This document shows positions 21,613 through 31,680 of a DNA stretch of 64,000 bases, in pieces (the stretch's first letter is position 1; each line of letters begins with the position of its first letter). The notes below the pieces were generated by a model that saw nothing but the letters and a program-made list of their open reading frames with translations, had not been told where the DNA came from and ran no database searches. A program made the translations under genes and the position numbers. The stretch comes from Molanna angustata (lineage: Eukaryota > Arthropoda > Insecta > Trichoptera > Molannidae): assembly GCA_963576475.1 (NCBI GenBank), contig OY754982.1, positions 14,822,217 to 14,886,216 on the forward strand. The letters are read 5' to 3'.

Positions 21613-21697
21613 GAGTCGCGTTTGCGAAAAATTTAAGTAGAACGTAAAATTAAATATAATTTTTTTTTTCATAGTTTTAATTTTTTTTTTTTTTTTT

Positions 21698-22079
21698 ATT
21701 CATTTATTTCCATAATACAATATAAAGTAAAATATAAAACATTGTTAATGAAATATATAAATGGAATTTATTACCTCACTAGGCAAAGCCTGTTCTGAGG
21801 TAATACTAGGCAATAAGTAAGCATAAATTTCAGCTACGTGAATTCTTAATATCTAAGGCACAAAAAAAAAATATAAAAAATGCAAATAATAAAGTACAAA
21901 AGTACACATTTTAAGTCATAAAAAAATATATAAAAAAGTACATATAAAATACAATTGTAGGTACATGAAAAAAAATATTAGGTGTCTTTGTGTTTTTGTT
22001 AATGTGAGGGTGTGTTTGCGTGTGTGGATATGTGTAAAAGGGTGTATGAAAAAGATTTTGATTGTAAATTATATTAAAA
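21698..22079 (-). other. 3' UTR of the truncated LINE
   Basis: Noncoding, AT-rich, between the RT stop codon and the poly(A) tail. Confidence 0.7.
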
Positions 22080-23339
22080 TTATCTTAGGACAAACGTCAA
22101 GTCTCTCTCTGACTCTTCCCTGCCTCTCCGAATCAACCAATCAGTAACCAGCTTTCCAAAATTATGCCCACTCGGCTGTACTAAGTCCAAGATATCAGAC
22201 ATAACCATATTATATATTCTGGGTGCTAAAAATGTGTAGTGTCTCTGGGCAAAAGTAGTCTGTGTATGAGTCGGTTGCAGCAAATGTCTATTTCTTGTAT
22301 TAAAAGTAAGGGTGTATTGTGGTTTATATATTGCTGGGTTTTTATGTAGTTGGATGACTATTGTTCTAATATAGAGTTGTCTAACATCAAGGACCTTGAA
22401 TTCTGAAAAAAGCTGATTTGATGGATATCTGAAAGGTTTTCGACAAATGACCCGGAGTAGTGATTTTTGCGCGGTTGAGATGGGAAATAGGTTGTTCTTA
22501 GCTAAACCACCCCAACCTATAATCCCATAAGAGACTGACGTTTGTCCAAGAGCATAATACAACACTTTTAACGTATTTAGGTCGAAAATTTCTCTTATAT
22601 TTCTAAAAACATATATCAATTGGCGAATTTTTTTCGCAGTAATCTCCACATGTGTTGTCCATCGAAGATTTCTATCAATTGTTATGCCAAGATATTTATA
22701 ACTACTAACTCTAAGTAGTTTGGGGCAGGAGCAGTTTAGAGGCAAATCACAGTTATTATGGATAGTAATAGATGAAGAGGACTCCTCAGGTTGTTGTCGA
22801 TTATCTATGCTAAATGTCATATATTTGGTTTTTCCGATATTTAATGTCAGTAAATTATTATCTAGCCATTTTTTTACGATGATCATTCCCTGCTCAGCAA
22901 TAGAATGCGTTTGAGCCCAATTGTGAGAACTAAACAATAACACCGTATCATCAGCAAAAGAAATTATGGAACCACCAATATCCAATTTATTCATATCATT
23001 TATAAAAAGGAGAAACAGCGTTGGTCCCAATACACTTCCTTGAGGTACCCCATATTCAATTGGAGAGAATGAACTAATTACGCCACCCAATCTGACCGCC
23101 TGCATTCTGTTTCTTAAATATGACTGGAACCATTTTATAGTCAACTCATTACTGGTTATTTTCCTAATTTTTTGAATTAATATTTTATGTGAGACAGAAT
23201 CGAATGCTTTGGCAAGATCTAGATAAATACCAATACATTTATTTTTTGCATCCAGTGACTTTGTTATAAATTCTGTAACGTTTAAAATAGCATCGTTGAC
23301 TCCCAAACCAGGCCGAAATCCAAATCCAAATCCGGCTCA
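22080..23339 (-). pseudogene. LINE reverse transcriptase, palm to C-terminus, open frame
   Basis: An uninterrupted frame of just over 400 codons. It has IGIYLDLAKAFDSVSHKILI (RT palm with the first Asp), IKWFQSYLRNRMQAVRLGGV, YGVPQGSVLGPTLFLLFIND, SFADDTVLLFSS (FADD catalytic pair), WLDNNLLTLNIGKTKYMTFS, SYKYLGITIDRNLRWTTHVE, and a C-terminal domain ending RREESE-like WLIRRGREESERDLTFVLR. The endonuclease, RT fingers and any ORF1 are missing, so it starts mid-protein and has no true start codon. A close relative supplies the first segment of the mosaic at 43800-44112. Jockey-superfamily style, clade not fixed. Confidence 0.9.
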
Positions 23340-24301
23340 AACGTCGGCCATATTGGAAATTATGCCCGTCTACAAAACAGTAAATCCAGAGGGCGCTGCA
23401 CCGACCCATCTAATGATGATGAGTCTTACAAGTTTTTCCTGTAAATGCGAGAAAAATACCGGTATCACATAGGTCACTAAATTAATACCTCTGCAACTTT
23501 TGAACGTAACGTGCAATCGGTCCTTTATAAGTTTTAAAATAATTAATGAGACTCTTAATGATCCTTTAAGAGCAACTATATAGTTGATTGGCACATTAGT
23601 TGATAAAATTAGTTTTATTGCATCCATATTATTTCATTTGATTGGCAGTGGTAGGTCGTATGTATATGTATGTAGATACATAAAAGTAAGTACCAACAAG
23701 TTATTTGTTGGAAACATTCAATGTATGTATGTTATAGGTATATGTGTATGTTTCACAATCGTCCTTGCTCTACAAAAGGGCGTATCTGTTAATTATAACC
23801 TTTGCTGGTTTGATAAGTCTATTCAATTAAAATACATCCAGAAAGATAAGGTAAGTACTAAAATGAAATGAAATGATATGAAACAAAATAAAATAAAATA
23901 ATACTAGAGACAGCTAAATAAATCAACTTTTTATCTTGCCAAGGGAGTTTATAACTGGCATTCTAATCCCTCCCAGCGTAGAATGCACGTAAAACGCGGT
24001 ATCTGGACGCAATAGAAATTGAAGCGCGCGAATGGGCTCGCGCGCAAAACGCCTTATCTGAACATGCTCTTAGATGAATGGTATTGGAGCACATAAAGGA
24101 TTTACATAGACAAAAATGATACTAAAAACTGCAATTTTAACCTATAGAAAGAGGATGCGCACTGGTAAACGCAACCATTCCCAGGTGCCAGACTTACATT
24201 TTTCATACCTATTAGGAAGCAAGGAAGGAAATATCAAAAAACTAGCCATTAAAAATGAATTGTTGTTTTTTGACGTTGCTATCTCTGACTTTGGGTAATT
24301 C
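23340..24301. other. Unclassified intergenic DNA
   Basis: Mostly AT-rich, with a GC-rich patch at 23980-24070 containing the near-palindrome GCGCGCGAATGGGCTCGCGC. No gene recognised. Confidence 0.4.
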
Positions 24302-24489
24302 TGGGGGGCAAGTCTGGTTCGACCGGCGAAATCAAAACCCTAGTGATTACCCATATCATGGATATAATTATCGTATGGAGTTCTATGACATCTAAAGATA
24401 TTATAGAACTCCATATAATAATTATATCCATTATATGGGTAATCACTAGGGTTTTGATTTCGCCGATTGAACCAGACTTGCCCCCCAGT
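24302..24489. mobile_element. Palindromic foldback MITE (family P), best copy
   Basis: CTGGGGGGCAAGTCTGGTTC at the left is mirrored by GAACCAGACTTGCCCCCCAG at the right. The inner arms mirror almost to the centre (TCTAAAGATATTATAGAACTC). About 188 bp, noncoding. Transcription through it would give a long near-perfect hairpin RNA. Confidence 0.9.
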
Positions 24490-24569
24490 ATTGTTTTAAG
24501 TTTGGAAAGTTATTGAAGAATTTTGTTCTCTTAACATATCGACAAAGTATAAAGCCAAGATACGAGAGA

Positions 24570-25190
24570 TTTGTATGCAGGGTCTATATTAATCACGATT
24601 TTTCCAACTTGGAAGTAAAAAAACACCAACTTAGAGGCTTTGCAGCATATATATTCTATATATGGTTTTACTCAGAATTTGGAGTAGAACATTTAGTGTG
24701 TCTATGTGTCCGTGTGTCTGTGCCCCCCCCCCCTTATAACTTTTGATCCGCTCAATTTACAGAGCTCAAAATTTCAGAATTCCTATAAAGATAGTTATAG
24801 GTCTACAAAACTTTCATACTCAGAATTTAAATTTTAGTTTCAGTAAGGGGTTATCAACTTTTGAATTTTTACTTTATTTTTCCATATATTATATCAAAAA
24901 CCATAAAAACTAGAACGCTGAAAATTGGTATAAATATACATACATACAAAATATCAAATTGATTTTTTAATTTCTCAATCATTTTTCATTAAGAAAAACA
25001 TTTTTTTATCATAAATTTATGTATTTAACAGATTATATTTTTAAAGGCAGTTAAACACATAAATATCGAATAATGCCGAAATACCCCAACTATATCGTTA
25101 ATTTTCTATGAAAAATACGAACACATAGTACATCTCAAACTTTTTAAACAATCTTTAATAAAAGTTGAATTTAGTGACGACATCGTGCGC
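24570..25190 (+). repeat. Interspersed repeat family F, copy 2
   Basis: It matches copies 1 and 3 (ACACCAACTTAGAGGCTTTG, TCAGAATTTGGAGTAGAACA, CTTATAACTTTTGATCCGCT, AAGGGGTTATCAACTTTTGA, AGTGACGACAT). Its TG tract is short here (GTGTGTCTATGTGTCCGTGT). Confidence 0.75.
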
Positions 25191-25876
25191 GTGCGTGTGT
25201 GTCTATCTGTCTGTCTTTTTTGTCTGTATTTAGGAATATTGAGTATGATACATAAGGTAGTACAATATAATGTAATTTTTTCACGTCCGACAACTATAAA
25301 GTAGAATATAGTGTCTTTGGGATGAGTACATTTGTTTTTTTTTTTCGGAAAACTTGAAGGCTTTCGATAGCCGCGCAGGGATGTAGCCCCTGAATACGGT
25401 TTTCCGAGAACCGTTTTTTGTATGATACGTGTAATTACATTTTGCTTCAATGTCAATTACATGTAGGTATTACTGAGTCCATATGTATGTTCTTATTTTA
25501 ATAATAAATGGAGATGTGATTATAATATTCAATTTAAACCATAGATAGAAAAGTAGAGCATTTTATATGGAATGTTCTGTGAACCTTGGACCATAGAAAT
25601 TAAAATATGAGTGATTAATTAAAAATCTAGAACTTCATAAATGTTTTTTTCACCCATCGGTGTTTTTTGTGTCAACTCGTTTGTGTATGTAATAATGATT
25701 TTCATTTATAATGTAAAATAATTTTCACATAGTGTTAGTGGCAGACTAGGCAATAGGCAATTTATATCAGGCTACCACACGCCAACAACAACTACATATA
25801 ATGTGTATATTTGATATTATCAGAACAAAATGAATTTTATATATACATAGGTATTAAAAAATATATATTTATATTT
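25191..25876. other. Unclassified DNA
   Basis: CT/GT-rich words near 25185-25225, then AT-rich. The patch 25350-25410 is GC-richer (CGATAGCCGCGCAGGGATGT) but holds no gene I recognise. Confidence 0.4.
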
Positions 25877-25986
25877 TAAATAAATAAAAATACATATACT
25901 AACTTTGTATAAACCACGAATACCTATATACTATGTATAAATACTCAAAATTCGTGGTTTATACAAAGTTACTATATGTATTTTTA
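25877..25986. other. Foldback, roughly 45-bp arms
   Basis: AAATAAATAAAAATACATAT..AACTTTGTATAAACCACGAA on the left mirrors TTCGTGGTTTATACAAAGTT..ATATGTATTTTTATTTATTT on the right, with a loop of about 20 nt. A small MITE or an RNA hairpin are the options. Confidence 0.8.
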
Positions 25987-26221
25987 TTTATTTATAATTT
26001 TAAAATGTGCCACAAGTAGCTACATCATATGAAGATAATATTTATGTAGTAATAATGAAGGTAGGTATTTGAAATAAATTTATAACATATATTTTTAAAT
26101 TTATTTATTTTATTTATATTTATAATAATAAATCAATTTATAAATATACATACTTATATAATATACACAAAAATAAACATACATTTAATAACTTTTATTT
26201 CATTTTTCAATTATGTAATGT
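25987..26221. other. AT-rich DNA
   Basis: Runs of TTTATTTA; nothing else seen. Confidence 0.5.
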
Positions 26222-26455
26222 ATATTTCTTTATTTCTTTATTTTACTTCTCGGGCAACTAACAGGTACTATGTCAAATATTGATTTAACACGCACCCAAT
26301 AACAAGTTGCCACATTCTGGAGACTTACGATATTAATCGTCTCACAGATCCAGACTGAAAACACAATTAAAAACTGTGTCTCCACCGGGAATCGAACCCG
26401 GGACCTTTGGATCAGCAGTCAGATACCTAACCAACTGAACCATGAAGGCCGACAA
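26222..26455 (-). repeat. SINE family A, full-length copy
   Basis: Minus strand: GGCCTTCATGGTTCAGTTGG (A box), an anticodon-loop-like CTGCTGA, GGTCCCGGGTTCGATTCCCG (B box), then the body (TTTAATTGTGTTTTCAGTCT, GTCTCCAGAATGTGGCAACT) and tail GTTGCCCGAGAAGTAAAAT. The loop suggests a tRNA-Ser(GCU)-like ancestor, but the anticodon stem is eroded, so the source is uncertain. Confidence 0.88.
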
Positions 26456-26955
26456 GGCCATGTATATCAGGAATAATTATCTTTAAGAGCTGTTTATTTA
26501 AAGCTAAATATATTTAATATTCTTGTGTTCATTTAAAACAAAGCTTTGCATATCAATCGTCTTCTATTACGTATCCATAAAGCATATTATGCTTTTTAAA
26601 GGTATCTAATCAAATATTCTGTTTAAACTTGAAAAAAAAAACTTTACTAATCGATTATCTGGTAGGTACTCATTGAAATAAACCTTTACAGCATCGTACA
26701 TTTAAACCCATCAAATAAGCTGCACAGAATACAGATTACTTCTCCATTCAAAGCATAATTCCACATAATATTTTATGTACTTCCTCTACTAGACACTGTA
26801 AAAATATGTTTGCTATTAAATTTTAGAAACTTTACTTTATAAAAAATCCCAAAGTTCTTGGTTAATGCAAATTTTTACATATCGATTGCATAACCTGGAA
26901 ATATTTTTAAAGTTCATTATATTATATAATACCTAAGTATGTTAAAAATGATGAT
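26456..26955. other. AT-rich intergenic DNA
   Basis: Nothing recognised. Confidence 0.5.
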
Positions 26956-27365
26956 CTTCTTGAAATTATGCTACTTGGAAGAGTGAATTTGAACATCTCA
27001 TTGAAAGAATGCTGCTTGGAAGAGTGAATTAGAAGATCTTATTGAAATTAGGCTGCATGGATGAGTAGTTTCGAACATCTTATTGAAACTATGCTGCTTG
27101 AAAGAGTGAATTTGAACATCTCATTGAAAGTATGCTGCTTGGAAGAGTGAATTAGAACATCTTATTGAAATAATGCTGATTGGATGAGTGAGATCGAAAA
27201 ATTTATTGAAATTATGCTGCATGGATGAGTAGTTTCGAACATCTTATTGAAATTATGCTGCTTGGAAGAGTGAATTTAAACATCTTATTGAAAATATGCT
27301 GCTTGGAAGAGTGAATTTGAACATCTTATTGAAATTATGCTGGTTGGAAGAGTGAGTTGGATCGT
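26956..27365. repeat. 41-bp minisatellite, about 10 units
   Basis: Unit type TTATTGAAATTATGCTGCTT plus GGAAGAGTGAATTTGAACAT, one base more. Starts at 26961, 27002, 27043 and onward give an exact 41-bp period. Two sub-types alternate (CTTGGAAGAGTGAATT and CATGGATGAGTAGTTTC). The last units overlap the candidate exon at 27253-27425. Confidence 0.92.
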
Positions 27366-27425
27366 CTATGCCAGGGTAGTTTCCATCCCCATGAAGGCCT
27401 ACTTCTTTGGCTGAAGTTATCAGAC
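27253..27425 (-). CDS. Candidate terminal exon of a secreted-protein gene
   Basis: On the minus strand a strong acceptor (TTTTTTTTCGTTTTCAG) opens a 56-codon frame, LITSAKEVGLHGDGNYPGID then DPTHSSNQHNFNKMF, which runs into the 41-bp minisatellite and stops there. It begins in phase 1, which matches the phase of the donor at 28538. The composition (G, D, N, H, S) suits a secreted or cuticular peptide, but I recognise no family. The minisatellite seems to have grown out of the end of this exon, which may have changed or replaced the original C-terminus. It could be a pseudo-exon. Confidence 0.35.
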
Positions 27426-28372
27426 CTGAAAACGAAAAAAAAAGACTATTGAATATTTTTACAAAACGCATTGAATTTATTGGTTTTGCGTTTTCTGTTA
27501 TGTTATTAGTTATTACTTTTTATGATTATTCTCTTTTTACATACATAAGATTTTATTATATTTATAACTTCATCATTCAAAAATCCACTTACAAAGCTGA
27601 ACGATTGTCCATATTAAAAAAATCCATTAATGTAATAAATTGCGGGGAATCAAATCAAGCTTTACCAAATAATAAAAGAATTTTGTTTTTTTTACTAATT
27701 GACTGTCAGAAGTTGCAAGTTGATCTCGACATATTACTCTCAATGTGTGTTCGAAACTTTATAACTCTCAATTTTAGGTAATGTTTTTCTATTGCCTTCA
27801 CAAGAAATAATAACAAAATTGACCATACGCATAAAATAGGTGACGTTATTTAAAACGATTAAAGATCTGATTCTAACTGTCTATGTATATAATTTATGTA
27901 TATTCCTATGTTCTGTTGGTGTTTCTTTTAATAAATAAGAAAATAAAATCTAAATGCTGTCTCAAGAGCTGTAATTGAAAGTTCCTTCAAATAAGACCAT
28001 TTTAAAATATTATATTTTGTGCATAAATTAGTCATTATTTTAGTTATAAATTATTAGTTTATACCTTTGAATGACTAATTGATATGACTAATGATCATTT
28101 TATTATATTTTTTAATGTTTTTCCCAAATCACAAAAAAAACCTTTGTACCCGTAGTCATTTCTAGGGATATAAATTCACAGATTAAAATTATCAAAGACT
28201 TTTTTAATAATCTCTTAAAAATACAGCGAATAACGGATATAAAAATGATTTATCATGTTATTGATTATCAGATGGTATCTCGTTTGACATATTTGACATT
28301 TTTCGTTAAGAATAAAATGAAAGAAACTTCTTCCGTGGAATTTCTCCCATGCGTAATTTTCGCTATGTAATT
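27426..28372. other. AT-rich DNA, possible intron
   Basis: Lies between two candidate exons of the minus-strand gene. A 124-codon plus-strand frame at 27407-27781 has no motif and is treated as chance. Confidence 0.4.
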
Positions 28373-28512
28373 ATGTCAAGTTCTGGAGACTAACGATATT
28401 TATCGTATCGTCATCCAGACTGAAAACACAATTAAAAACAGAGTCACCACCGAGAATCCAACCAGAAGCATGTTGCTCAGCAGTCAAATATCTAACCAAC
28501 TAGGCCAAGAAG
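28373..28512 (-). repeat. SINE family A, decayed copy
   Basis: Recognisable from TCCAGACTGAAAACACAATT on the plus strand, the eroded B box (CGAGAATCCAACCAG) and CAGCAGTCAAATATCTAACC. It lies in the putative intron of the minus-strand gene. Confidence 0.7.
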
Positions 28513-28537
28513 GATATCAATAATGGATGATGATTAC

Positions 28538-28604
28538 CTGTTGAACCAGCGGCAAAACCATCGGCACTGGTTGTTCTGACTAAACCATCCAGTTCTTGTT
28601 GGTC
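28538..28604 (-). CDS. Candidate internal exon of a secreted-protein gene
   Basis: A 67-bp minus-strand segment from a weak acceptor (GGTTGTTAG) to a strong donor (CAG|GTAATC, GT at 28537-28536). It encodes DQQELDGLVRTTSADGFAAG then STG. It starts in phase 0, compatible with a possible donor AAG|GTGATT at 29457 in the upstream exon, and leaves phase 1, compatible with the acceptor at 27425. The longer exon implied by a better acceptor near 28675 contains stops in all frames. Phase agreement at both junctions is the main argument. Confidence 0.35.
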
Positions 28605-28684
28605 CTAACAACCTGGACTGCACGTTGGCATGAAACAAGAATGGTCCATGTCCAGCCTAAGAGTCCATCGCCACCTGCGGGAAA

Positions 28685-28775
28685 CTTGCTATCATTTTCA
28701 TAGTGATACAACGATTATTATCATTGTCACAGTGATGCAACAATTATTATCATTGTAACAGTGATGCAACGATTA
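28685..28775. repeat. 33-bp tandem repeat, nearly three units
   Basis: Units of the form CAGTGATGCAACGATTATTA plus TCATTGTCA. Confidence 0.8.
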
Positions 28776-29429
28776 TTTCATAAATCTATTATTTGATGAT
28801 ATCCATTTCATAAATGAAACAGAAAATTTAGCGAAAAATGTAAAATATTACATATAAGTATAAAAAAATAAACTTTTTAGTTATCTATAAAATGCTGATC
28901 CGATATCAATGATATTTTTCCCAAAAAAAAAATTAAATGAGTTCGAAATCTTTTCTGTTATAAGTATTAGTGTAGGTTAACAAAATTTTAACAAAATCCC
29001 GAAAAAGTTTTAAAATAAAATTTTGAATAATAATAGTAAATTTTATTTAGACGTAATAACATATATGAAAATTAATACATCTAGTATAAACAAAAAATAT
29101 ATAAAAATACTTTTTTAAAACAATACGTATGGTAAAAGTATGAAAATTAATTATAAAAACATGTAAAACTATGGAACATCTATATTTTTAACTATGTATT
29201 CAGCACCTAGCCTACGAAAGGTGACAAGACTTCTGGATTTTTTCATATTTGGTTGCAAACTAATATATATTTTGAGACCTTTATGGTATAAACTATTTTG
29301 TATACTTGTTAATCTCGTTTTTGGAAGTCTAAAATCCTGACATCCTCTCGTAGGGTAAGTGTGAACATTGACATACAACAACAGGATGAGTAATAAAGTT
29401 GCAATTTAGCGAAAATAAAATAACGAAAA
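28776..29429. other. AT-rich DNA downstream of the 29430 ORF
   Basis: No gene seen. Intronic if the three-exon model is right, otherwise 3' flanking DNA. Confidence 0.4.
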
Positions 29430-29777
29430 TCAGTGGACGCTTTTGAAATTAATCACCTTATACGTTGGAGCCTGGTTTCCCCACAATGCTCCGAAAGCAT
29501 TGTTCACTGGAATCCCCACTTGCCTCGTGACAGTGGTCTGCAGATCCTGACCGAGCAGCGTGATGGGCCCTCCAGATAAGGAGGGGATGAGGCCCTCGCC
29601 CACCAGCGGGGAGGTCAAATCTTGGGTAGACAGGGAATTGAAGATTGGAGAGTTAGCGTACGATGCAGACAAAAGCGAACGTCGCAGTTGCTTTGCTTCG
29701 TGGTCTATAGCGAATGAATATGGCAGGAGAATCAATAAGCATATCTGCAATAAAAGAAATCCGAATTTAAATTCCAT
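29430..29777 (-). CDS. Small secreted protein, cuticle-like, 115 aa
   Basis: ATG at 29777 gives MEFKFGFLLLQICLLILLPY then SFA, a classic signal peptide of about 23 residues with cleavage likely before IDHEAK. The mature part holds LRRSLLSASYANSPIFNSLS, TSPLVGEGLIPSLSGGPITL, LGQDLQTTVTRQVGIPVNNA and FGALWGNQAPTYK. The TVTRQV.IPV stretch recalls cuticle-type proteins, but no Pfam-type domain is evident to me. A TATA box and initiator sit at standard spacing 56 bp upstream of the ATG, so this start is well supported. The ATG is preferred to an upstream in-frame GTG codon. A possible donor AAG|GTGATT at 29457/29456 would let the gene continue into exons at 28538-28604 and 27253-27425; otherwise it ends at the stop at 29430. 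An acceptor-like TTTATTGCAG within the signal-peptide codons is a curiosity. Confidence 0.7.
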   Translation of the reverse strand: MEFKFGFLLLQICLLILLPYSFAIDHEAKQLRRSLLSASYANSPIFNSLSTQDLTSPLVGEGLIPSLSGGPITLLGQDLQTTVTRQVGIPVNNAFGALWGNQAPTYKVINFKSVH

Positions 29778-29829
29778 TATTGGATTTAAGAATAGTGGCA
29801 CTGTCCTAACTTACTGCCTATATGAACAA

Positions 29830-29835
29830 GACTAA
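29830..29835 (-). promoter_or_regulatory. Initiator of the secreted-protein gene
   Basis: The minus-strand TTAGTC fits the arthropod initiator. Its A at 29833 is 28 bp downstream of the first T of the TATA box, giving a 5' UTR of about 56 nt. Confidence 0.6.
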
Positions 29836-29853
29836 TGTTTGGTGTCGTACTTC

Positions 29854-29861
29854 CTTTTATA
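29854..29861 (-). promoter_or_regulatory. TATA box of the secreted-protein gene
   Basis: TATAAAAG on the minus strand in an otherwise mixed sequence (GAGCTTATAAAAGGAAG), at correct distance from an initiator and the ATG. Confidence 0.75.
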
Positions 29862-29981
29862 AGCTCAGCCGCACACCTGTCGTGATGATATGTATGTATC
29901 ACGAAAGAGAGGAGATACATAAGTATAATTACTGCAGTGTGACTGTCTGCCACCAGCTTAGCATTGCGAATTTTTGCTTTT

Positions 29982-30110
29982 GGAAGATATGGCAGAGCGG
30001 TTAGCGCGCTGGGCTAGTGATCCAGTGGTAGCGAGTTCGAATTCTGCCTCGACCGATTTCGTTCACCTATAACACGAGTAATTGCTTAATTTAAGGAATG
30101 AAGGAAGATG
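29982..30110 (+). repeat. SINE family B copy
   Basis: GGCAGAGCGGTTAGCGCGCT, GGGCTAGTGATCCAG, the B box GAGTTCGAATTCTGC and CGACCGATTTCGTTCACCTA match 12684-12849. It lies 120 bp upstream of the TATA box at 29854, in the promoter flank of that gene. Confidence 0.85.
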
Positions 30111-30184
30111 TATAATCCAACTGTCGATTCGTTCAAGAGAATGAAATTCTATTGAAGGAAGAGGCAGTTAAAATCCAATAAAAA

Positions 30185-30288
30185 CACCAACTTAGAGGCT
30201 TCGAGCATCTGAGTATTCTGAGTAAATTCATGAACCCACATATGAATTTACTCAGAATTCGGAGTAGAACATTTTATGTGAGTTTTGG

Positions 30289-30319
<31 letters not shown>

Positions 30320-30369
30320 GTTGTGTGTGTGTGTGTGTGTGGTTGTGTGTGTGTGTGTATGTGTGTGTG

Positions 30370-30438
<69 letters not shown>

Positions 30439-31160
30439 TTGTGTGTGTGTGAGGGAGTGTGTGTGTGTGTGTGTGTGAGGGTGTGTGTGTGTGTGTGAGG
30501 GTGTGTGTGTGTGTGTGTTTGTGTGTGTGTGTCTGTGTGTGTGTGTGTGTGTGTGTGTCTGTGTGTGTGTGTCTGACCGTCCCCCCCTTACAACTTTTGA
30601 TCCGCTGGATTCACAAAGCCTAAAATTTCAGAATATATAAATAGTTATAGGACTACAAAACTTTTATACTCAGAATTGTGAATTTTCGTTTCAGTCAGGG
30701 GTTATCAACTATTAAATTTTTGGTTTATTTTTCCATATATCTCAGAAACCATAAAAGTTAGAACGCTGAAAATTGGTATAAACATAGACAAATACAAAAT
30801 CTCCAGGGTTTCTCAAACATTTTTACTAAGAAAAATATTTTTTTTGTTAAATTTATGAGTTTAACTGCCCATATTTCCATTTTTTTTTTCAAAAAATCCG
30901 AAACACCCAACTAGATAATTTAATTTTTTATAAAAAATATTAACATTGTATTAGCACATCTCAATTTTTTTTCAAATTTAGTGACGACATTGCTTCATTC
31001 AATTTGAATGGCATTCGCCTACACACAATATCTAAGAAGACTTAATTGTTTGATACTAATCTCCAAACATACATACATACCATCATGCTTTCTTTTTTTA
31101 TTTTCATATTCTGGGTAGGATTAAAGGACTGACCTCCATACTATCCTATCTTGACATACA
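30185..31160 (+). repeat. Interspersed repeat family F, copy 3 (longest)
   Basis: Matches the other two copies from ACACCAACTTAGAGGCTTCG to GACCTCCATACTATCCTA-like sequence. An internal foldback (TGAGTAAATTCATG..ATGAATTTACTCA) precedes an expanded TG tract. Confidence 0.75.
30288..30575. repeat. (TG)n microsatellite within repeat F
   Basis: Nearly 290 bp of TG with interspersed GGTT, GAGG and TCTG interruptions. The equivalent site in the copy at 24690 is only about 30 bp, so the tract has expanded in place. Confidence 0.95.
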
Positions 31161-31194
31161 TACACATACATACATGTTTTATGTAGAAAATAAA

Positions 31195-31442
31195 ATACAA
31201 TCGCTATCGACAGTTGGATCTCATGTGTTACATGCAACTTGTATATGTATTTGTTTAACAAGGATATATTATTTTTTATCTTATAAAAAAATCTGGTTAC
31301 ATTATACATACTTCTTTTACACTTTAAAATTCAATTAAATAACGATGATGTATTACTTAAAACTCTTAATATACGATTTTTAACAGGGCGCCTGCTGCCA
31401 GGCAGTAGCGGAATTGCTTATAGAACCCGAAAATCTTGGCTT
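31195..31442. repeat. End fragment of repeat family G and spacer
   Basis: CAATCGCTATCGACAGTTGG, ATCTCATGTGTTACATGCAA at 31198-31240 matches the ends of the element at 61085-61335. It is followed by a SINE-B tail-like TTTAACAAGGATATATTATT. The rest is unclassified. Confidence 0.5.
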
Positions 31443-31680
31443 GCCTATGAATATTATTTATTTATTTATTATTTCTCGGGCAACTAACAGGTACTATGTC
31501 AAATATTAATTTAACACGCACCCAATAACAAGTTGCCACATTCTGGAGACTTACGATATTAATCGTCTCACAGATCCAGACTGAAAACACAATTAAAAAC
31601 TGTGTCTCCACCGGGAATCGAACCCGGGACCTTTGGATCAGTAGTCAGATACCCAACCAACTGAACCACGAAGGCCGACA
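31443..31680 (-). repeat. SINE family A, full-length copy
   Basis: Nearly identical to 26222-26455, with A box, B box GGGTTCGATTCCCGG and the tail of ATAAATAAATAATATT type. Confidence 0.88.

Larger units (their letters stand above)
20504..21645 (+). mobile_element. Penelope-like element PLE2, 5'-truncated with inverted arms
   Basis: 84-bp exact or near-exact inverted arms at 20504-20587 and 21562-21645 (ACGTTCTACTTAAATTTTTC outermost) bracket the C-terminal part of a Penelope-type ORF. It has the same architecture as PLE1 but is a different family (no shared arm sequence). Each arm carries a hammerhead-like fold. Confidence 0.88.
21660..23339 (-). mobile_element. 5'-truncated LINE with poly(A) tail
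   Basis: A T16 tract at about 21680-21697 on plus is the poly(A) tail of a minus-strand insertion. It is followed by a roughly 380-bp 3' UTR and a 408-codon RT C-terminal frame. The element begins abruptly near 23339. Confidence 0.85.

Noticed and set aside
26380..26455. A tRNA gene with B box GGGTTCGATTCCCGG on the minus strand
   Set aside because: The anticodon stem does not pair and the sequence continues into the shared SINE-A body; repeated in at least five places.
27407..27781. A 124-codon plus-strand frame with a hydrophobic segment
   Set aside because: Begins at a TTG, overlaps the better-supported minus-strand exon, and shows no known motif; AT-rich chance frame.
28538..28674. A longer exon (137 bp) using the better acceptor near 28675
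   Set aside because: Stops occur in all three frames; only the shorter version from 28604 stays open.
30295..30498. A 67-codon Cys/Val repeat frame
   Set aside because: Translation of a TG microsatellite.
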